Of a stretch of 64,000 nt of DNA, positions 51,841-61,831 are shown one piece after another. The first letter of the stretch is position 1. Every line of letters starts with the position of its first letter. The position numbers and the translations under genes are program-made. A model generated the notes under the pieces. The model saw only the letters and a list, made by a program, of their open reading frames with translations, was not told where the DNA came from and searched no databases. The DNA is from Edaphobacter lichenicola (GTDB taxonomy: Bacteria > Acidobacteriota > Terriglobia > Terriglobales > Acidobacteriaceae): positions 4,340,001 to 4,404,000 of the forward strand of contig NZ_CP073696.1 in the NCBI RefSeq assembly GCF_025264645.1, given 5' to 3'.

Positions 51841-54800
51841 ATGCGTCTAAAACTAGTTGTTAGTGTGGTTTTGGCATTTGGTACCTTGGTTGGCGCGGGC
51901 GTCGCGCAGACCGGCAACATCACTGGCCAGGTCCTTGATCCCACCGGTGCGGCCGTGGTCGATGCAAAGGTGACTGCAACCTCATCTTCCACCGGCATCA
52001 CTCGAACCGTCTCATCCACTTCTGCTGGTATCTACAACCTCGCCGCTTTGCCGCCGGCTGTATATGACGTCACCGCGTCTGCCAGCGGCTTCCAGACTGA
52101 GACTCGAAGGAATGTCATTCTGAACGTCGCAGCCGTCCTCCCGGTTAACTTCAAGTTGTCGGTTCTCGGTGCGGCAACCTCCGTCGATGTACAGGACAAC
52201 ACTTCCGGCACGATCGAAACCGACAGCTTCCAACTCTCGACCGTCATCGACTCCAAACAGATCAACGCCCTCCCTCTGATCCTGCGCGATCCCTATCAGT
52301 TGGTGCTTCTCTCACCAGGCGTCGTCACTGCGATGAACAACGATGGCGGCGTCTCCGTCAACGGCCAGCGTGATCGAAACAACAACTTCATGCTCGACGG
52401 CGCAGACAACAATGACACGTCGGTCCCAGGCGCTCTCGGCGGCATCTCAACAGCAAATCCGGATTCGGCGCAGGAGTTTCGCGTCATCACCAACAACTTC
52501 GACGCCGAGTACGGTCGCAACACCGGCGCTATCGTCGACGTCGTTACCCGCAGCGGCACGAACCAGTTCCATGGCGATGCCTATGAGTTCGGTCGCTACA
52601 ATGCACTCGGCGCACGCGACTTCTTCAACACCAAAGCGAACGGGCCGCAAGACCCCTACGTTCGCAATGACTTCGGCGCCTCCGTCGGCGGCCCAATCTG
52701 GAAGGATCGCACTTTCTTCTTCCTCAACGGCGAAGTCCAGCGCTTCCGCACCACACGCACAGAGTCCACGACCACGCCGAATGCCGCATTTAGAACCGGC
52801 GTATTCACTTACATTGATCCCACGGACGGCAGCCAGACGCCCGTAAACCTCACGAACCCGGCCGCCAATCCCAACAACCTCTCCGGTCTCCCGGTGAATC
52901 CCACTATCGCTCAGATCTTCGGCGTAACACCAGTCGGCCAGGCAGATAACGGCGACGGCGTCAGCACAACATACTTTTTCGGCTCGCCCGACGCTCTCAA
53001 CTCCTACACGCTCACCGGCCGCTTCGATCAGAAGCTCACCGACAAGCATCAGCTCACCGTCCGCTACATCTACGGCCACTCCAACGAGAGCGACCCCTTC
53101 CACGATGAGAGCATTCCTGGCTATGGCAACACCGCCGTCATCGGGACGAACCATAACGGTGTTATCTCTATAGCCTCTGCTCTCACAGCTAACACCACCA
53201 ACCTCTTCCGCGCTGGCTACAACCAGAACAACGCAGGCTTCTTCTGCAACCACGCCCCCTTCGACGCCCTCCTCGGCGTCGACGGCTTCGGCAACGGTCG
53301 AGACGTCGCCGTTCCATACTTCTACAACGGCAACTCCTTCGGCTGCTTCGACCTCGGCGACAGCAACGGCCAGGCTCGCCTCAGCTCAACTCTGCTCTTC
53401 GCCGACACCTACTCCGTCACCAAAGGCGCACACACCATCAAAGTCGGTGGCGAGTTCCGCAGCGTCAAAGATGGCAACTACGACAACTTCGCTTCACGCG
53501 ATCTTATTTCGCTCAACAACTTCACCAACTACGGCGCTTCAGCCTACACCTTTGCCGGCGACCCCAACTCACCAAGCCTTCTCTCCTTTGAGGACCTCAT
53601 CTGGGGCGCGCAAGGCTCCGTTGCAAACGCAACGGAAAACCAGTTCTTCACCGCCGGTGGCGTTCGTAGACCAAGCGACCTTACCCATTTCGTCCAGCAC
53701 GAGTGGGCCATTTTCGGCCAGGACACATGGAAGGTTGGTCCTCGCTTCACCGCAGTCCTCGGCCTGCGATACGCGTTCAACGGCGTGCCTTATGAAGCGG
53801 CCGGAAACTTCGCTAACTTCTACGGCGATGCCTCTGCTCCGCTTCCCGCAGCCGGTTTCTTCTCATTCACAACAGTCGGCCCAGGAACTGGACGTCAGCT
53901 TTACGCAAACAGCTGGAAGCTCTTTGAACCTCGCGTTGGCTTCTCTTACGACGTGAATGGCGATGGTAAAACCGCCATTCGCGGTGGCTTCGGCATCTTC
54001 CACGACCGCGTCTTCGACAACATCTTCGGAAACGCCAAGTCCAATCCGCCCTTCCAGGCAACCTTCAACGACTTCCCCTTCGATCCCACCAATCCCACGG
54101 GCAGCCCTACCCTCACCAACTATCCTGACCCGGGAAATCTAACCCCCTCGGCCAACATCACCAACGGCGACTACAACGAGCCTGTCGTGATCGACCCCAA
54201 CCTTAAGATGCCCACCAACTATAGCTACAACATCGGCATCCAGCGCCAGCTCAGCCCCAGGGCGACCCTCGAAGTCAACTACGTTGGCAACCACGGTCTC
54301 CATGGGCTTCGTGAGATTGACGGTGCCCCGCCGCAACAGAACCTCGTCCAGGCCGACATCGCAGCTGGCGTCTTGCCCTCTGCGCTCACGCTCAACGCTC
54401 TCTACCTCGGCGGCACCGACGCCAACGGCACCAACTTTGATCCTGCCGTCAACAACACAGCCTTCTTCCACGAGCTCTTCCAAACCTCGATCGTCAGCAG
54501 CAACTACAACGCATTGCAGGTTCGGGTGCAGGGTCAGTTCGGCGGCCTCAATCTCCTCGGCAGCTATACCTACTCCCACTCGCTCGACAACGGCTCCGAC
54601 CCACTCGTTCCCGGCGCAGGCGGCTCCGGCCTTCCTCGCAACAGCGCCGATCTCGGGCCGGAGTACGGCAACTCCGACTTCGATGTTCGTAACCGGGGTA
54701 CAGTAGCGGCGACCTACAACCTGCCAATCGGAACTGGTGCTGCGCACCTCAATCACGGCTTCGCCGGTGCAATCTTCAGCGGAATCCAACTCTCTGGAAT

Positions 54801-55272
54801 CCAACAGGTCCAGACCGGCCTGCCCTTCGATCTCAGAGGGACAGCCGATAACCTCCACACCGGTGTCACCAATCGTCCTCAGCTCATCGGTGCTCCTTAT
54901 CCGTCGGGACGTGGCACCATCGTCGCAGCTGGCAAAATCGTTGGACCCAACCCGCTTGCCTTTGCCAACGCACCCTACGGAGAAAGTGTCTCCATTCACC
55001 GCAATGCGTTCTATGGAAGTGGCTTCGTGAACACAGACGTAGTCTTTCAGAAGACTCAGACCATATACGAGCAGGTAAAGCTGGTATTCCGCGCTGAGAG
55101 CTATAACGTCTTCAACCACCCCAACATGGTCACGCCCGGAAGCTCCGGCCTCTCGTCGGGCACGACCTCCATCAGCTCACCGCTATTCGGCATATCCACG
55201 GCAGAGGTCGGCCAGAACGACGGAACCACCGGGGCGCGTCAGATTCAAGGCGCTCTCAAAGTGATCTTCTAA
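51841..55272 (+). CDS. TonB-dependent receptor, Oar-like with CarboxypepD_reg N-terminus
   Basis: A 1143-residue outer-membrane receptor. A signal peptide (about 1-22) is followed by a carboxypeptidase-regulatory-like domain (TGNITGQVLDPTGAAVVDAKVTA, about 24-110), then a plug with GVSVNGQRDRNNNFMLDGADNND and a barrel rich in aromatic strands (FFFLNGEVQRF, TLEVNYVGNHG). The C-terminus ends QGALKVIF. AGGAG precedes the ATG. It probably takes up a large substrate such as a polysaccharide or peptide with energy from TonB. No SusD-like partner is seen. A terminator follows. Confidence 0.9.
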   Translation: MRLKLVVSVVLAFGTLVGAGVAQTGNITGQVLDPTGAAVVDAKVTATSSSTGITRTVSSTSAGIYNLAALPPAVYDVTASASGFQTETRRNVILNVAAVLPVNFKLSVLGAATSVDVQDNTSGTIETDSFQLSTVIDSKQINALPLILRDPYQLVLLSPGVVTAMNNDGGVSVNGQRDRNNNFMLDGADNNDTSVPGALGGISTANPDSAQEFRVITNNFDAEYGRNTGAIVDVVTRSGTNQFHGDAYEFGRYNALGARDFFNTKANGPQDPYVRNDFGASVGGPIWKDRTFFFLNGEVQRFRTTRTESTTTPNAAFRTGVFTYIDPTDGSQTPVNLTNPAANPNNLSGLPVNPTIAQIFGVTPVGQADNGDGVSTTYFFGSPDALNSYTLTGRFDQKLTDKHQLTVRYIYGHSNESDPFHDESIPGYGNTAVIGTNHNGVISIASALTANTTNLFRAGYNQNNAGFFCNHAPFDALLGVDGFGNGRDVAVPYFYNGNSFGCFDLGDSNGQARLSSTLLFADTYSVTKGAHTIKVGGEFRSVKDGNYDNFASRDLISLNNFTNYGASAYTFAGDPNSPSLLSFEDLIWGAQGSVANATENQFFTAGGVRRPSDLTHFVQHEWAIFGQDTWKVGPRFTAVLGLRYAFNGVPYEAAGNFANFYGDASAPLPAAGFFSFTTVGPGTGRQLYANSWKLFEPRVGFSYDVNGDGKTAIRGGFGIFHDRVFDNIFGNAKSNPPFQATFNDFPFDPTNPTGSPTLTNYPDPGNLTPSANITNGDYNEPVVIDPNLKMPTNYSYNIGIQRQLSPRATLEVNYVGNHGLHGLREIDGAPPQQNLVQADIAAGVLPSALTLNALYLGGTDANGTNFDPAVNNTAFFHELFQTSIVSSNYNALQVRVQGQFGGLNLLGSYTYSHSLDNGSDPLVPGAGGSGLPRNSADLGPEYGNSDFDVRNRGTVAATYNLPIGTGAAHLNHGFAGAIFSGIQLSGIQQVQTGLPFDLRGTADNLHTGVTNRPQLIGAPYPSGRGTIVAAGKIVGPNPLAFANAPYGESVSIHRNAFYGSGFVNTDVVFQKTQTIYEQVKLVFRAESYNVFNHPNMVTPGSSGLSSGTTSISSPLFGISTAEVGQNDGTTGARQIQGALKVIF

Positions 55273-55327
55273 CCCCCTTGGCTTCGGTCAGAGTCGAAGG
55301 AGACACATCACGAACGAACAAACAAAG

Positions 55328-55356
55328 AGGCCCATCCATGACGGATGGGCCTTTTT
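55328..55356 (+). terminator. Intrinsic terminator after the TonB receptor
   Basis: GGCCCATCC / GGATGGGCC, a perfect nine-base stem with five-base loop, is followed by TTTTTGTTTT. The opposite strand also has a pyrimidine-rich flank, so it may serve the convergent rsfS gene too. Confidence 0.8.
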
Positions 55357-55381
55357 GTTTTAATAATCAAACGACCGTCGT

Positions 55382-55978
55382 CTACTTCTTGTTCGTTTTT
55401 GACGAAGTCTTTTTTACCGTCTTTGCTGGAGCCTTCTTTGCAGCAGTAGAGACAGCCTTTACCGCTCTCTTCTTCGCTGGAGCTTTCTTAGCGACAGGCT
55501 TCTTCGCGGCCGCCTTAACAGGCGCAGCCTTCTTCACTGTGGCCGACTTCACTGCGGGTGCGGCCTTTTTGGAAGTCTTCGCACGAGCCTCGGCGATCTT
55601 CCGACTCACCTCGGCATCAAGGTCAGCAACGCTGATCGTCGTCGCCGACTTACGCAGACGCTCAAGACCGTAGAACGCACGCTTCTCCGCAGAGAACACG
55701 TGAACGATGAAATCGACATAGTCCATCAGGATCCACTCAGCCTGGCGGCGGCCCTCGACCGAGTTGGGATAAACGCCGAAGTCGCGCTTCAGCCGAATCT
55801 CGATCTCGTCCGTGATCGCGACGTTCTGACGTTCGTTCGTGCCATTGCAGATCAGAAAATAATCCGTAAGTCCGCTCTCCGCCGGATCAAGCGCGAGGAT
55901 GCGGATGTCTTCAGCTTTTTTGTCTTCGCAGGCGGCGGCAGCGGCAATCAGCAGCTGGTTGCTTTCTATTGAGGCCAT
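55382..55978 (-). CDS. rsfS: Ribosomal silencing factor RsfS with a histone-H1-like tail
   Basis: A 198-residue protein; ATG at 55978 follows AAGGAG. Residues about 1-115 are RsfS, which binds ribosomal protein uL14 and blocks subunit joining: EDKKAEDIRILALDPAESGLTDYFLICNG, then EGRRQAEWILMDYVDFIVHVF. The usual family length is about 105-130 residues. The extra ~75 residues are lysine/alanine repeats (KKAPAKK, VKKAAPVKAAAKK), which could bind RNA or DNA nonspecifically. Confidence 0.9.
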   Translation of the reverse strand: MASIESNQLLIAAAAACEDKKAEDIRILALDPAESGLTDYFLICNGTNERQNVAITDEIEIRLKRDFGVYPNSVEGRRQAEWILMDYVDFIVHVFSAEKRAFYGLERLRKSATTISVADLDAEVSRKIAEARAKTSKKAAPAVKSATVKKAAPVKAAAKKPVAKKAPAKKRAVKAVSTAAKKAPAKTVKKTSSKTNKK

Positions 55979-56065
55979 GAGACTCCTTGGAGTCTCCATG
56001 GTAGCGGGTTGTGGCTTCAGAAGCCAGTATTTACAGGCCCGTCGCAACAATCATGCCTGATCATC

Positions 56066-57457
56066 TTACTTTTTCCAAAGGGACAGCATAGTCCGGCCAT
56101 TCGACAGCGTCAGCTCATCGCGGACAACAAAATATTGGGCGAATGCCTCGCGGAACACCGCCTCCGAGATGTGCTCGTAGATGGTGTCCCGCCCGCGCAG
56201 CAGCTCCTGAAACTTCGGATCGGCTGGTGGCACCCATTCAAGGATCAGATGCCGTGTCGTCAGCCGACTGCATAGGGCGGCGATACGATCCATCGGGATT
56301 TGATTTCGTAGCAGCAAGTGGTGCAGAACAGCCAGCATCATCACCGTATCGAAGTGCCCGTCACACCGGCTGAGGAACGAAGCATTCTCGCGGTTCTCCC
56401 ACCCGGCGGCAGGCGTCGGACGAGCCAGATCGACGCACAGTGGGAGAATCTTTTTTCTGCTGCCCTTTAAACTCGCGCAAAGCCGATCGACAGCTTGCAG
56501 ATCGGTATCGATCGACACCACCTCTACACCCGTGTCGGCCGCAAGGTTTGAATACACGCCAGTATTGCAGCCAACATCGAGCAGGCGGCCAGGCTCTGCG
56601 TTCCTCAACGCCTGCGTGACAAAGCCCCGCTTTCTTTCATGGTCCTCACCGCTATAGTGAGTGGCCGTCTCCGCGTAGTTCGACCACGTAGACGCACGAT
56701 GTGTCGGTGTCACCTGACGCATCTGAGCCAGCAAAGTCTTCAACGTCTTCAGCAGAATCTGTTTCGCGAGCTCCGGATCCTTGACCGATCGCGAAGCAAC
56801 TCCCGCCGGCTGAATCTTTTTCGTACGGGCGAGCACGGACGGCAGCGTAACGCCCGACAGTGCTGGCTGCCGCAGCCGCGCGCTCCACGAGAGCGCTGGA
56901 TACAGCTCTTCCGGTTCGTATCCATCGCGCCGAGTCAGCGAAGTCTGCAGAGGCCATCCCAGCCGCGCATGCGCCAGCATAGGCAAAAGAAACGTACGGA
57001 CGAACTGGCCGTACGCAAGCCAGATCGGTTGATGCGGGTCCGCGCGTTGGATCGATAGCACATCCACGAAGACAGGCCGCGTGCCTTCAAAGAGCACGTT
57101 GAGCGGTGTCGCATCCTTCAGAACCCAGCCCCGCTCGACAAGATCGCTGCACAGATTCAGCGTAAGCTCTGCCGCCGCCAGCCACAGTCCCGGTGCCCAC
57201 TCCCATGGATACGACTGAAACGACACCCGAGGATGCCGAAGCACCAACGTCTCAGCAGAAGGGGACGACACAACCTCGCTCGCGACGAGCCGTCCCTGCG
57301 TCACCAGCTCCGACGCGAATGGCAGTGCAAGAAACTCCAGTATCTCGACGTCAAACGGTGAGTGAATGCTCCGGTACGCTCCGTCAGCTCGCATTTCGAC
57401 GCTACCCGCCGGATCGCGAAACGTAGGGAGTACCGGGAGCGTCGATAGTTCTGCCAT
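56066..57457 (-). CDS. Methyltransferase with an N-terminal kinase-like region (NoeA-like)
   Basis: A 463-residue protein. The N-terminal ~200 residues show a protein-kinase-like catalytic loop (WVLKDATPLNVLFEGTRPVFVDVLSI, with D and N in the right order). The C-terminal part is a class I methyltransferase (RLLDVGCNTGVYSNLAADTGVEVVSIDTD, then VMMLAVLHHLLL). The combination resembles the NoeA/nodulation methyltransferase group. It overlaps no neighbour and stands as a single gene. Substrate unknown. Confidence 0.7.
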   Translation of the reverse strand: MAELSTLPVLPTFRDPAGSVEMRADGAYRSIHSPFDVEILEFLALPFASELVTQGRLVASEVVSSPSAETLVLRHPRVSFQSYPWEWAPGLWLAAAELTLNLCSDLVERGWVLKDATPLNVLFEGTRPVFVDVLSIQRADPHQPIWLAYGQFVRTFLLPMLAHARLGWPLQTSLTRRDGYEPEELYPALSWSARLRQPALSGVTLPSVLARTKKIQPAGVASRSVKDPELAKQILLKTLKTLLAQMRQVTPTHRASTWSNYAETATHYSGEDHERKRGFVTQALRNAEPGRLLDVGCNTGVYSNLAADTGVEVVSIDTDLQAVDRLCASLKGSRKKILPLCVDLARPTPAAGWENRENASFLSRCDGHFDTVMMLAVLHHLLLRNQIPMDRIAALCSRLTTRHLILEWVPPADPKFQELLRGRDTIYEHISEAVFREAFAQYFVVRDELTLSNGRTMLSLWKK

Positions 57458-57623
57458 ACGTGTGAGATGCCCCAGATTCGATGAATGTATGTCGGTGCCG
57501 GCTTTTATCCGGAACCTGAAAAGTTGATAGAGCCATCAATAAAAACAAGCATGGCTCACAAAGTTGCCGCGAACCAACCAGTATTTTAGCGGTTGAAAGA
57601 TGTATCCAGCCGAAAATAGGAAA

Positions 57624-58223
57624 CTAGCGGTAGAGCCGATGCTCCTTGATATATGCGGCGACTGCCTCCGGCAGCACATCAGCACACGGGTCGCCCGCCT
57701 CCAGCCGTTCCCGCAGATTCGTCGCCGCTACATCCTCATGCACCGTCTGGAGCAGATGGATGCGCCCCCTTTGATTCGGTGTGAGTCCAAGCTCCGACAG
57801 GCTTCCAATCGGAAAGCCCGGCCGACTCACCACAATCCACTCAGCCAGCTCAAGCAACCGCTCCGGCAGCCGCCAGCGCGGCAGATCCAGAAAGCTGTCC
57901 GCCCCCACCAGGTTGAAGAGCTTCGCCTCGGGCATCATCTCCTTCAGCAACGTCAAAGTCTCAACCGTATAGTTCGGCATACCGTCAGGCCGGGGAGAGT
58001 CAACCTCCGAGGCCTCAAATCGCGGGTCTTCCGTGCAAACCAGCTCCACCATGGCCAACCGGTCGGCAAATCTGGCGGACGCCCCCTCCGGCTTCAGCGG
58101 CTGATGACCCGTCGGTGCAAAAAGAACCCTATCCAGCTCAAACGCGTCTGCGGCAGCGGTTGCGATGGCAATATGACCGTGATGTGGCGGGTCGAAACTT
58201 CCACCGAAGAGGGCTACGCGCAT
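57624..58223 (-). CDS. nadD: Nicotinate-nucleotide adenylyltransferase
   Basis: A 199-residue enzyme that adenylates nicotinate mononucleotide in NAD synthesis. Family marks: MRVALFGGSFDPPHHGHIAI (the HxGH motif), FAPTGHQPLKPE, NLVGADSFLDLPRW and the C-terminal SxTxxR-like region replaced by AATNLRERL. Length normal. In many genomes nadD is near rsfS, as here (one gene between). Confidence 0.92.
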   Translation of the reverse strand: MRVALFGGSFDPPHHGHIAIATAAADAFELDRVLFAPTGHQPLKPEGASARFADRLAMVELVCTEDPRFEASEVDSPRPDGMPNYTVETLTLLKEMMPEAKLFNLVGADSFLDLPRWRLPERLLELAEWIVVSRPGFPIGSLSELGLTPNQRGRIHLLQTVHEDVAATNLRERLEAGDPCADVLPEAVAAYIKEHRLYR

Positions 58224-58308
58224 GGTGCATTCTCTCGCGTGTGCGCTGGACTGTCAGTACCAAATTCACTCGAAGCCATCGAGAGAAACCATCAACGGCG
58301 TCACGCAA

Positions 58309-58950
58309 CTAGGGAAGATGGAAGACGAAGCCCATGCTGACTTGCTTGATGGGATAGTTATGGCTGAGGTTGCCGAATGGATCAAGACCGCCATAGCCGA
58401 ACTCGGCGACACGATAGTCCATAATCGGCAGCAGTTTGATATCCAGCCCTGCCAGCCCCTCGTACTCGAAGTTGCTGTAGATCTTGTTTGGTAGGGGAGC
58501 CGATGACTGCGATTGGTTTGAGTACAACCCGTAGTCGCTGCGGCCCAGGCCGACCGAGCCCTGAACATAAGGCTTCAGCACCTTTACCGGCGGATGGAAC
58601 TCCGCGCGGACACCCCCCAGCACCGAATAAATACGAGCACCCGGACCGTTGAAATTTTCGTAAGCGCCTCGCTTGGTGGTCAAAATGGTCCCGCGCAAGT
58701 CTGCACCTAGCGTCACGATCCCAGCCTTCTTGAAGTTGTAGAAAACACCTCCAGTGCCACCCAGCGGATCAACCGTATTGGCCCGCGTAAAGGCCGAATC
58801 AGTCGAATTGGGGGGTGGCGGCACTGGCGACGAAGCAATATTGCTGAGTCGGTCGACGGTGAACATCCCATAAACGCCAACTTGCGCGTGAGCGGAGACG
58901 GTCGTGGCTACAAGGGCGGCAAGAAGGAGAACTGCTTTGCGGAAACTCAT
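58309..58950 (-). CDS. Outer-membrane beta-barrel protein
   Basis: A 213-residue exported protein with signal peptide (MSFRKAVLLLAALVATTVSA, cleaved near AHAQ). The mature part alternates aromatic and small residues, beginning VGVYGMFTVDRLS and ending VSMGFVFHLP with a terminal-type aromatic strand. A proline-rich segment (SSPVPPPPNSTD) marks a loop. Likely an eight-strand OmpA/OmpW-size barrel; role unknown. Confidence 0.7.
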   Translation of the reverse strand: MSFRKAVLLLAALVATTVSAHAQVGVYGMFTVDRLSNIASSPVPPPPNSTDSAFTRANTVDPLGGTGGVFYNFKKAGIVTLGADLRGTILTTKRGAYENFNGPGARIYSVLGGVRAEFHPPVKVLKPYVQGSVGLGRSDYGLYSNQSQSSAPLPNKIYSNFEYEGLAGLDIKLLPIMDYRVAEFGYGGLDPFGNLSHNYPIKQVSMGFVFHLP

Positions 58951-59045
58951 GTACCGTTAGTTTACTAGTTCAAGCCGCCACAGTGCAGCGACAGACACTA
59001 TTTGTGCTGCGCAAAGCACGAGAGCTGCATAAAGTGGCCGCTGCC

Positions 59046-60287
59046 TCAACCCCGCAGTTTAATCACCTCATCCAGAATCCGGTCGGCCATCGCCGCCTTA
59101 CTCATCACCGGAAATTCAACCGCTCCGTCCCTGGTCAAAAAGCTCCCGGCATTCTCCGCCGAGTCGAAGCCGATCCCTTCCGCCGAAACATCGTTGACCA
59201 CCACCGCATCCACGCCCTTCCTCACAAGCTTGCCGCGCCCGTTCGCCACCGCGTCCTCGGTCTCCGCCGCAAACCCCACGACCACCGTCCCCTTCACCCG
59301 CGTCGCGGCCACCTCGCTCAAAATATCCTCAGTCGCCTCAAGCTCCAGCGTCAAAGCTTTCGTCCCCTCCCGCTTGATCTTCTGCGCAGCGACGTTCTTC
59401 ACCCGATAATCACTCACCGCCGCCGCCATCACCACCACGGTCGACTCCTTCAGCCGCTCCATCACCGCGCGACGCATCTCGCCCGCACTCACCACATGCA
59501 CCATCTCCACACCCACCGGACAAGCCAACCCGGTAGGCGCACTAATCAAAATCACCCGCGCTCCCCGCCGCTTCGCCGCCTCCGCAACCGCATACCCCAT
59601 CCGCCCGCTCGACCGATTCCCAATGAACCGCACCGGATCCACTGCCTCCCGCGTCCCTCCAGCAGTCACCAACACAGTCTCCCCTGCAAAATCACCACCT
59701 GCCAAACCCTCCGCCAGCGCAGCCATAGCCGCTGCTGCAATCGTAGCCGGCTCTGCCAACCGCCCACCCCCAACCATCCCACACGCCAGATACCCACTCC
59801 CCGGCTCAATCACCCTCACGCCCCGCGCCCGCAGTGTCGCCACATTCGCCTGTGTCGCCGCATGCTCCCACATATTCACATTCATCGCCGGAGCCACAAG
59901 CACCGGAGCCGTCGTCGCCAGAAACATCGTCGAAAGAAAATCATCCGCAAGCCCATGCGCAAACTTCGCCAGCATATTCGCCGTCGCCGGAGCCACAATC
60001 AGCAGCTTCGTAGACTGCGCCGCCTGAATATGCTCCACACTACTGTGCTCGCCCGACCCATCGTCCTCCGACCCCGTGCCCGCCTCTTCTCCCCAAAGCG
60101 TCGTTATCACCTTATGGCCCGAGATCGCCGCAAACGTCAGCGGCCGCACAAACTCCTCCGCCGCCTTCGTCATCACGACATGCGGATCATATCCGGCATC
60201 CTGCAACAATCGCACCAACTCCACCGACTTATACGCCGCAATCCCACCACAAACCCCAACCGTAACCTTCACGCGCTCTGCAGCCAT
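59046..60287 (-). CDS. coaBC: Bifunctional CoaBC (phosphopantothenoylcysteine decarboxylase/synthase)
   Basis: A 413-residue bifunctional enzyme of coenzyme A synthesis. The CoaC half has GVCGGIAAYKS, the catalytic histidine in SSVEHIQAAQ, PAMNVNMWEH, and the ACGMVGGGRLAEP lid with its cysteine. The CoaB half has VLVTAGGTREAVDPVRFIGNRSSGRMG, and MAAAVSDYRVKN. A short acidic insert (about residues 68-80, EEAGTGSEDDGSGE) before the catalytic histidine is not typical. Confidence 0.95.
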   Translation of the reverse strand: MAAERVKVTVGVCGGIAAYKSVELVRLLQDAGYDPHVVMTKAAEEFVRPLTFAAISGHKVITTLWGEEAGTGSEDDGSGEHSSVEHIQAAQSTKLLIVAPATANMLAKFAHGLADDFLSTMFLATTAPVLVAPAMNVNMWEHAATQANVATLRARGVRVIEPGSGYLACGMVGGGRLAEPATIAAAAMAALAEGLAGGDFAGETVLVTAGGTREAVDPVRFIGNRSSGRMGYAVAEAAKRRGARVILISAPTGLACPVGVEMVHVVSAGEMRRAVMERLKESTVVVMAAAVSDYRVKNVAAQKIKREGTKALTLELEATEDILSEVAATRVKGTVVVGFAAETEDAVANGRGKLVRKGVDAVVVNDVSAEGIGFDSAENAGSFLTRDGAVEFPVMSKAAMADRILDEVIKLRG

Positions 60288-60383
60288 TCCAACCTGCCTT
60301 TTTCCTACCTCGCAAATGGTCTCACAGCCGCCTCCCGGTCAAGGCGCTGCGGCACTTACAAAGTCGCGCGCAACGCAGAAGAA

Positions 60384-61700
60384 CTACTTATCCCGAACCC
60401 GAAGATGCGTCGAGCAAGCATCCGAAAACGGATTAACCAGAAACGTCCCTGCAATTCCCGAAACAAGAATCGTCCCATCCGAGCTGAAGTGCGACGACCG
60501 AAACTCCTCCTCCGGAAGATCATTCAACCGTCTCCACGTCACTCCGCTGTCCTCGCTCGCGTACACGCCCGTCAGCGCAGTAATCACCTCACGATTCGGC
60601 CTCGAAGGGTCCACCTCAACCGTGTAAGCCCGAACATTCGACCCCGTCTCATCCGTACTCCGATGAATAAGAAATCTCGCATTCGTCACTCGCCTCACCG
60701 AGCCCGGCCCCGAAGGGTTATAAACACCCCAACACGCCGCCAGATGAAGCCCGCCCACCACACTCATCCCATGAATCGCTGAGTCCGGCCCCACTCCCTC
60801 AATCCGGCTCCACTTCATCGAACGCAGATTCAGCAAATAGACCTGATCCCCAGTCCCTACATACACGAACGCCGGGTCGGCCTTCTTAGGATTGTCAAAC
60901 TCCATCGACAAAAGATCCATCTCCGTTGGAGGCTGCGGCAGCTCCCCATCTTCAACCCACGAGCCATCCTTACCCTGGTGATAACTGAAAAGCTGCGGCT
61001 CCCGATCGAAGTAGCCGTACCCGATCAACAGCCGCCGCCCGTCAGCCGTCAACTCAACCACGTTCGCCCTCACTGGCTCACCCGGCTTCTTCGTAATCGG
61101 CACCTTCGGAGCCTCATCAGGAACACGAGGCCCCGCAATCGCCTTCACCACCGTCTCCGCCGCACCCGGCTGAGGAAACACCTGAAACGCTCCCCGCTGT
61201 GTCGTAATCACAAAGTATGTTCCACCAGGAGATACGCTGAAACCGTTACGCAGCCCCTCACCAATCTTCGCGTCAAAGTATCGCGAATCCACCCGCGCAA
61301 CCTGAGTCCACGTCGCACCACTATCAACCGACTTCGAGATGTACAGCGCTCGATCCTTCGCCGGAACCTCACCGCTCAAATCCGCAGTGAGCCCCCATAT
61401 AACATCAGGATCTTTAGCGTTAGGATCGGGATCACTTGCGATCGCCTCAATAAAATCGCTGGCAAACTGATGACTCCCCGGCAGACTAGTCACTCGATGA
61501 ACCCGGCAGCTATCCAGATCGTCCTGTAAATCTCCCGCACTGTTCTCAGGCGTTGACGAAGAACCACCTAAAACAGGATTAGATGTCTGCGAGTGCAGAG
61601 CCTCCCCTGGCCCCATCAAAGCAACAGCCATCAGCAGCATCATCGACAGAGATATTCTGCTGCTGTTCAACGTGGCCCGAAGTATCTGCGTGAGCACCAT
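60384..61700 (-). CDS. Secreted BNR-repeat/exo-sialidase-like beta-propeller protein
   Basis: A 438-residue exported protein starting MVLTQILRATLNSSRISLSMM; AAGGTG precedes the ATG at 61700. After a signal segment (to about 38) it shows BNR-type Asp boxes: SVDSGATWTQVARVDS and SEDSGVTWRRLND, along with DVIWGLTADL. This is the glycosyl-hydrolase/photosystem-assembly propeller layout without clear catalytic residues. Probably a glycan- or protein-binding propeller. Confidence 0.65.
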   Translation of the reverse strand: MVLTQILRATLNSSRISLSMMLLMAVALMGPGEALHSQTSNPVLGGSSSTPENSAGDLQDDLDSCRVHRVTSLPGSHQFASDFIEAIASDPDPNAKDPDVIWGLTADLSGEVPAKDRALYISKSVDSGATWTQVARVDSRYFDAKIGEGLRNGFSVSPGGTYFVITTQRGAFQVFPQPGAAETVVKAIAGPRVPDEAPKVPITKKPGEPVRANVVELTADGRRLLIGYGYFDREPQLFSYHQGKDGSWVEDGELPQPPTEMDLLSMEFDNPKKADPAFVYVGTGDQVYLLNLRSMKWSRIEGVGPDSAIHGMSVVGGLHLAACWGVYNPSGPGSVRRVTNARFLIHRSTDETGSNVRAYTVEVDPSRPNREVITALTGVYASEDSGVTWRRLNDLPEEEFRSSHFSSDGTILVSGIAGTFLVNPFSDACSTHLRVRDK

Positions 61701-61831
61701 GACCAGAACACCTTCAATGCGCTTGAACCACACCACAAATCTACTGCAAAGCAGCAAAATCCCACGCAGATTACGAACTGATCAAGAGAGAAAGCTTCGC
61801 CACGGCCTCACGCCAGCGAAGTGACAAGAAG

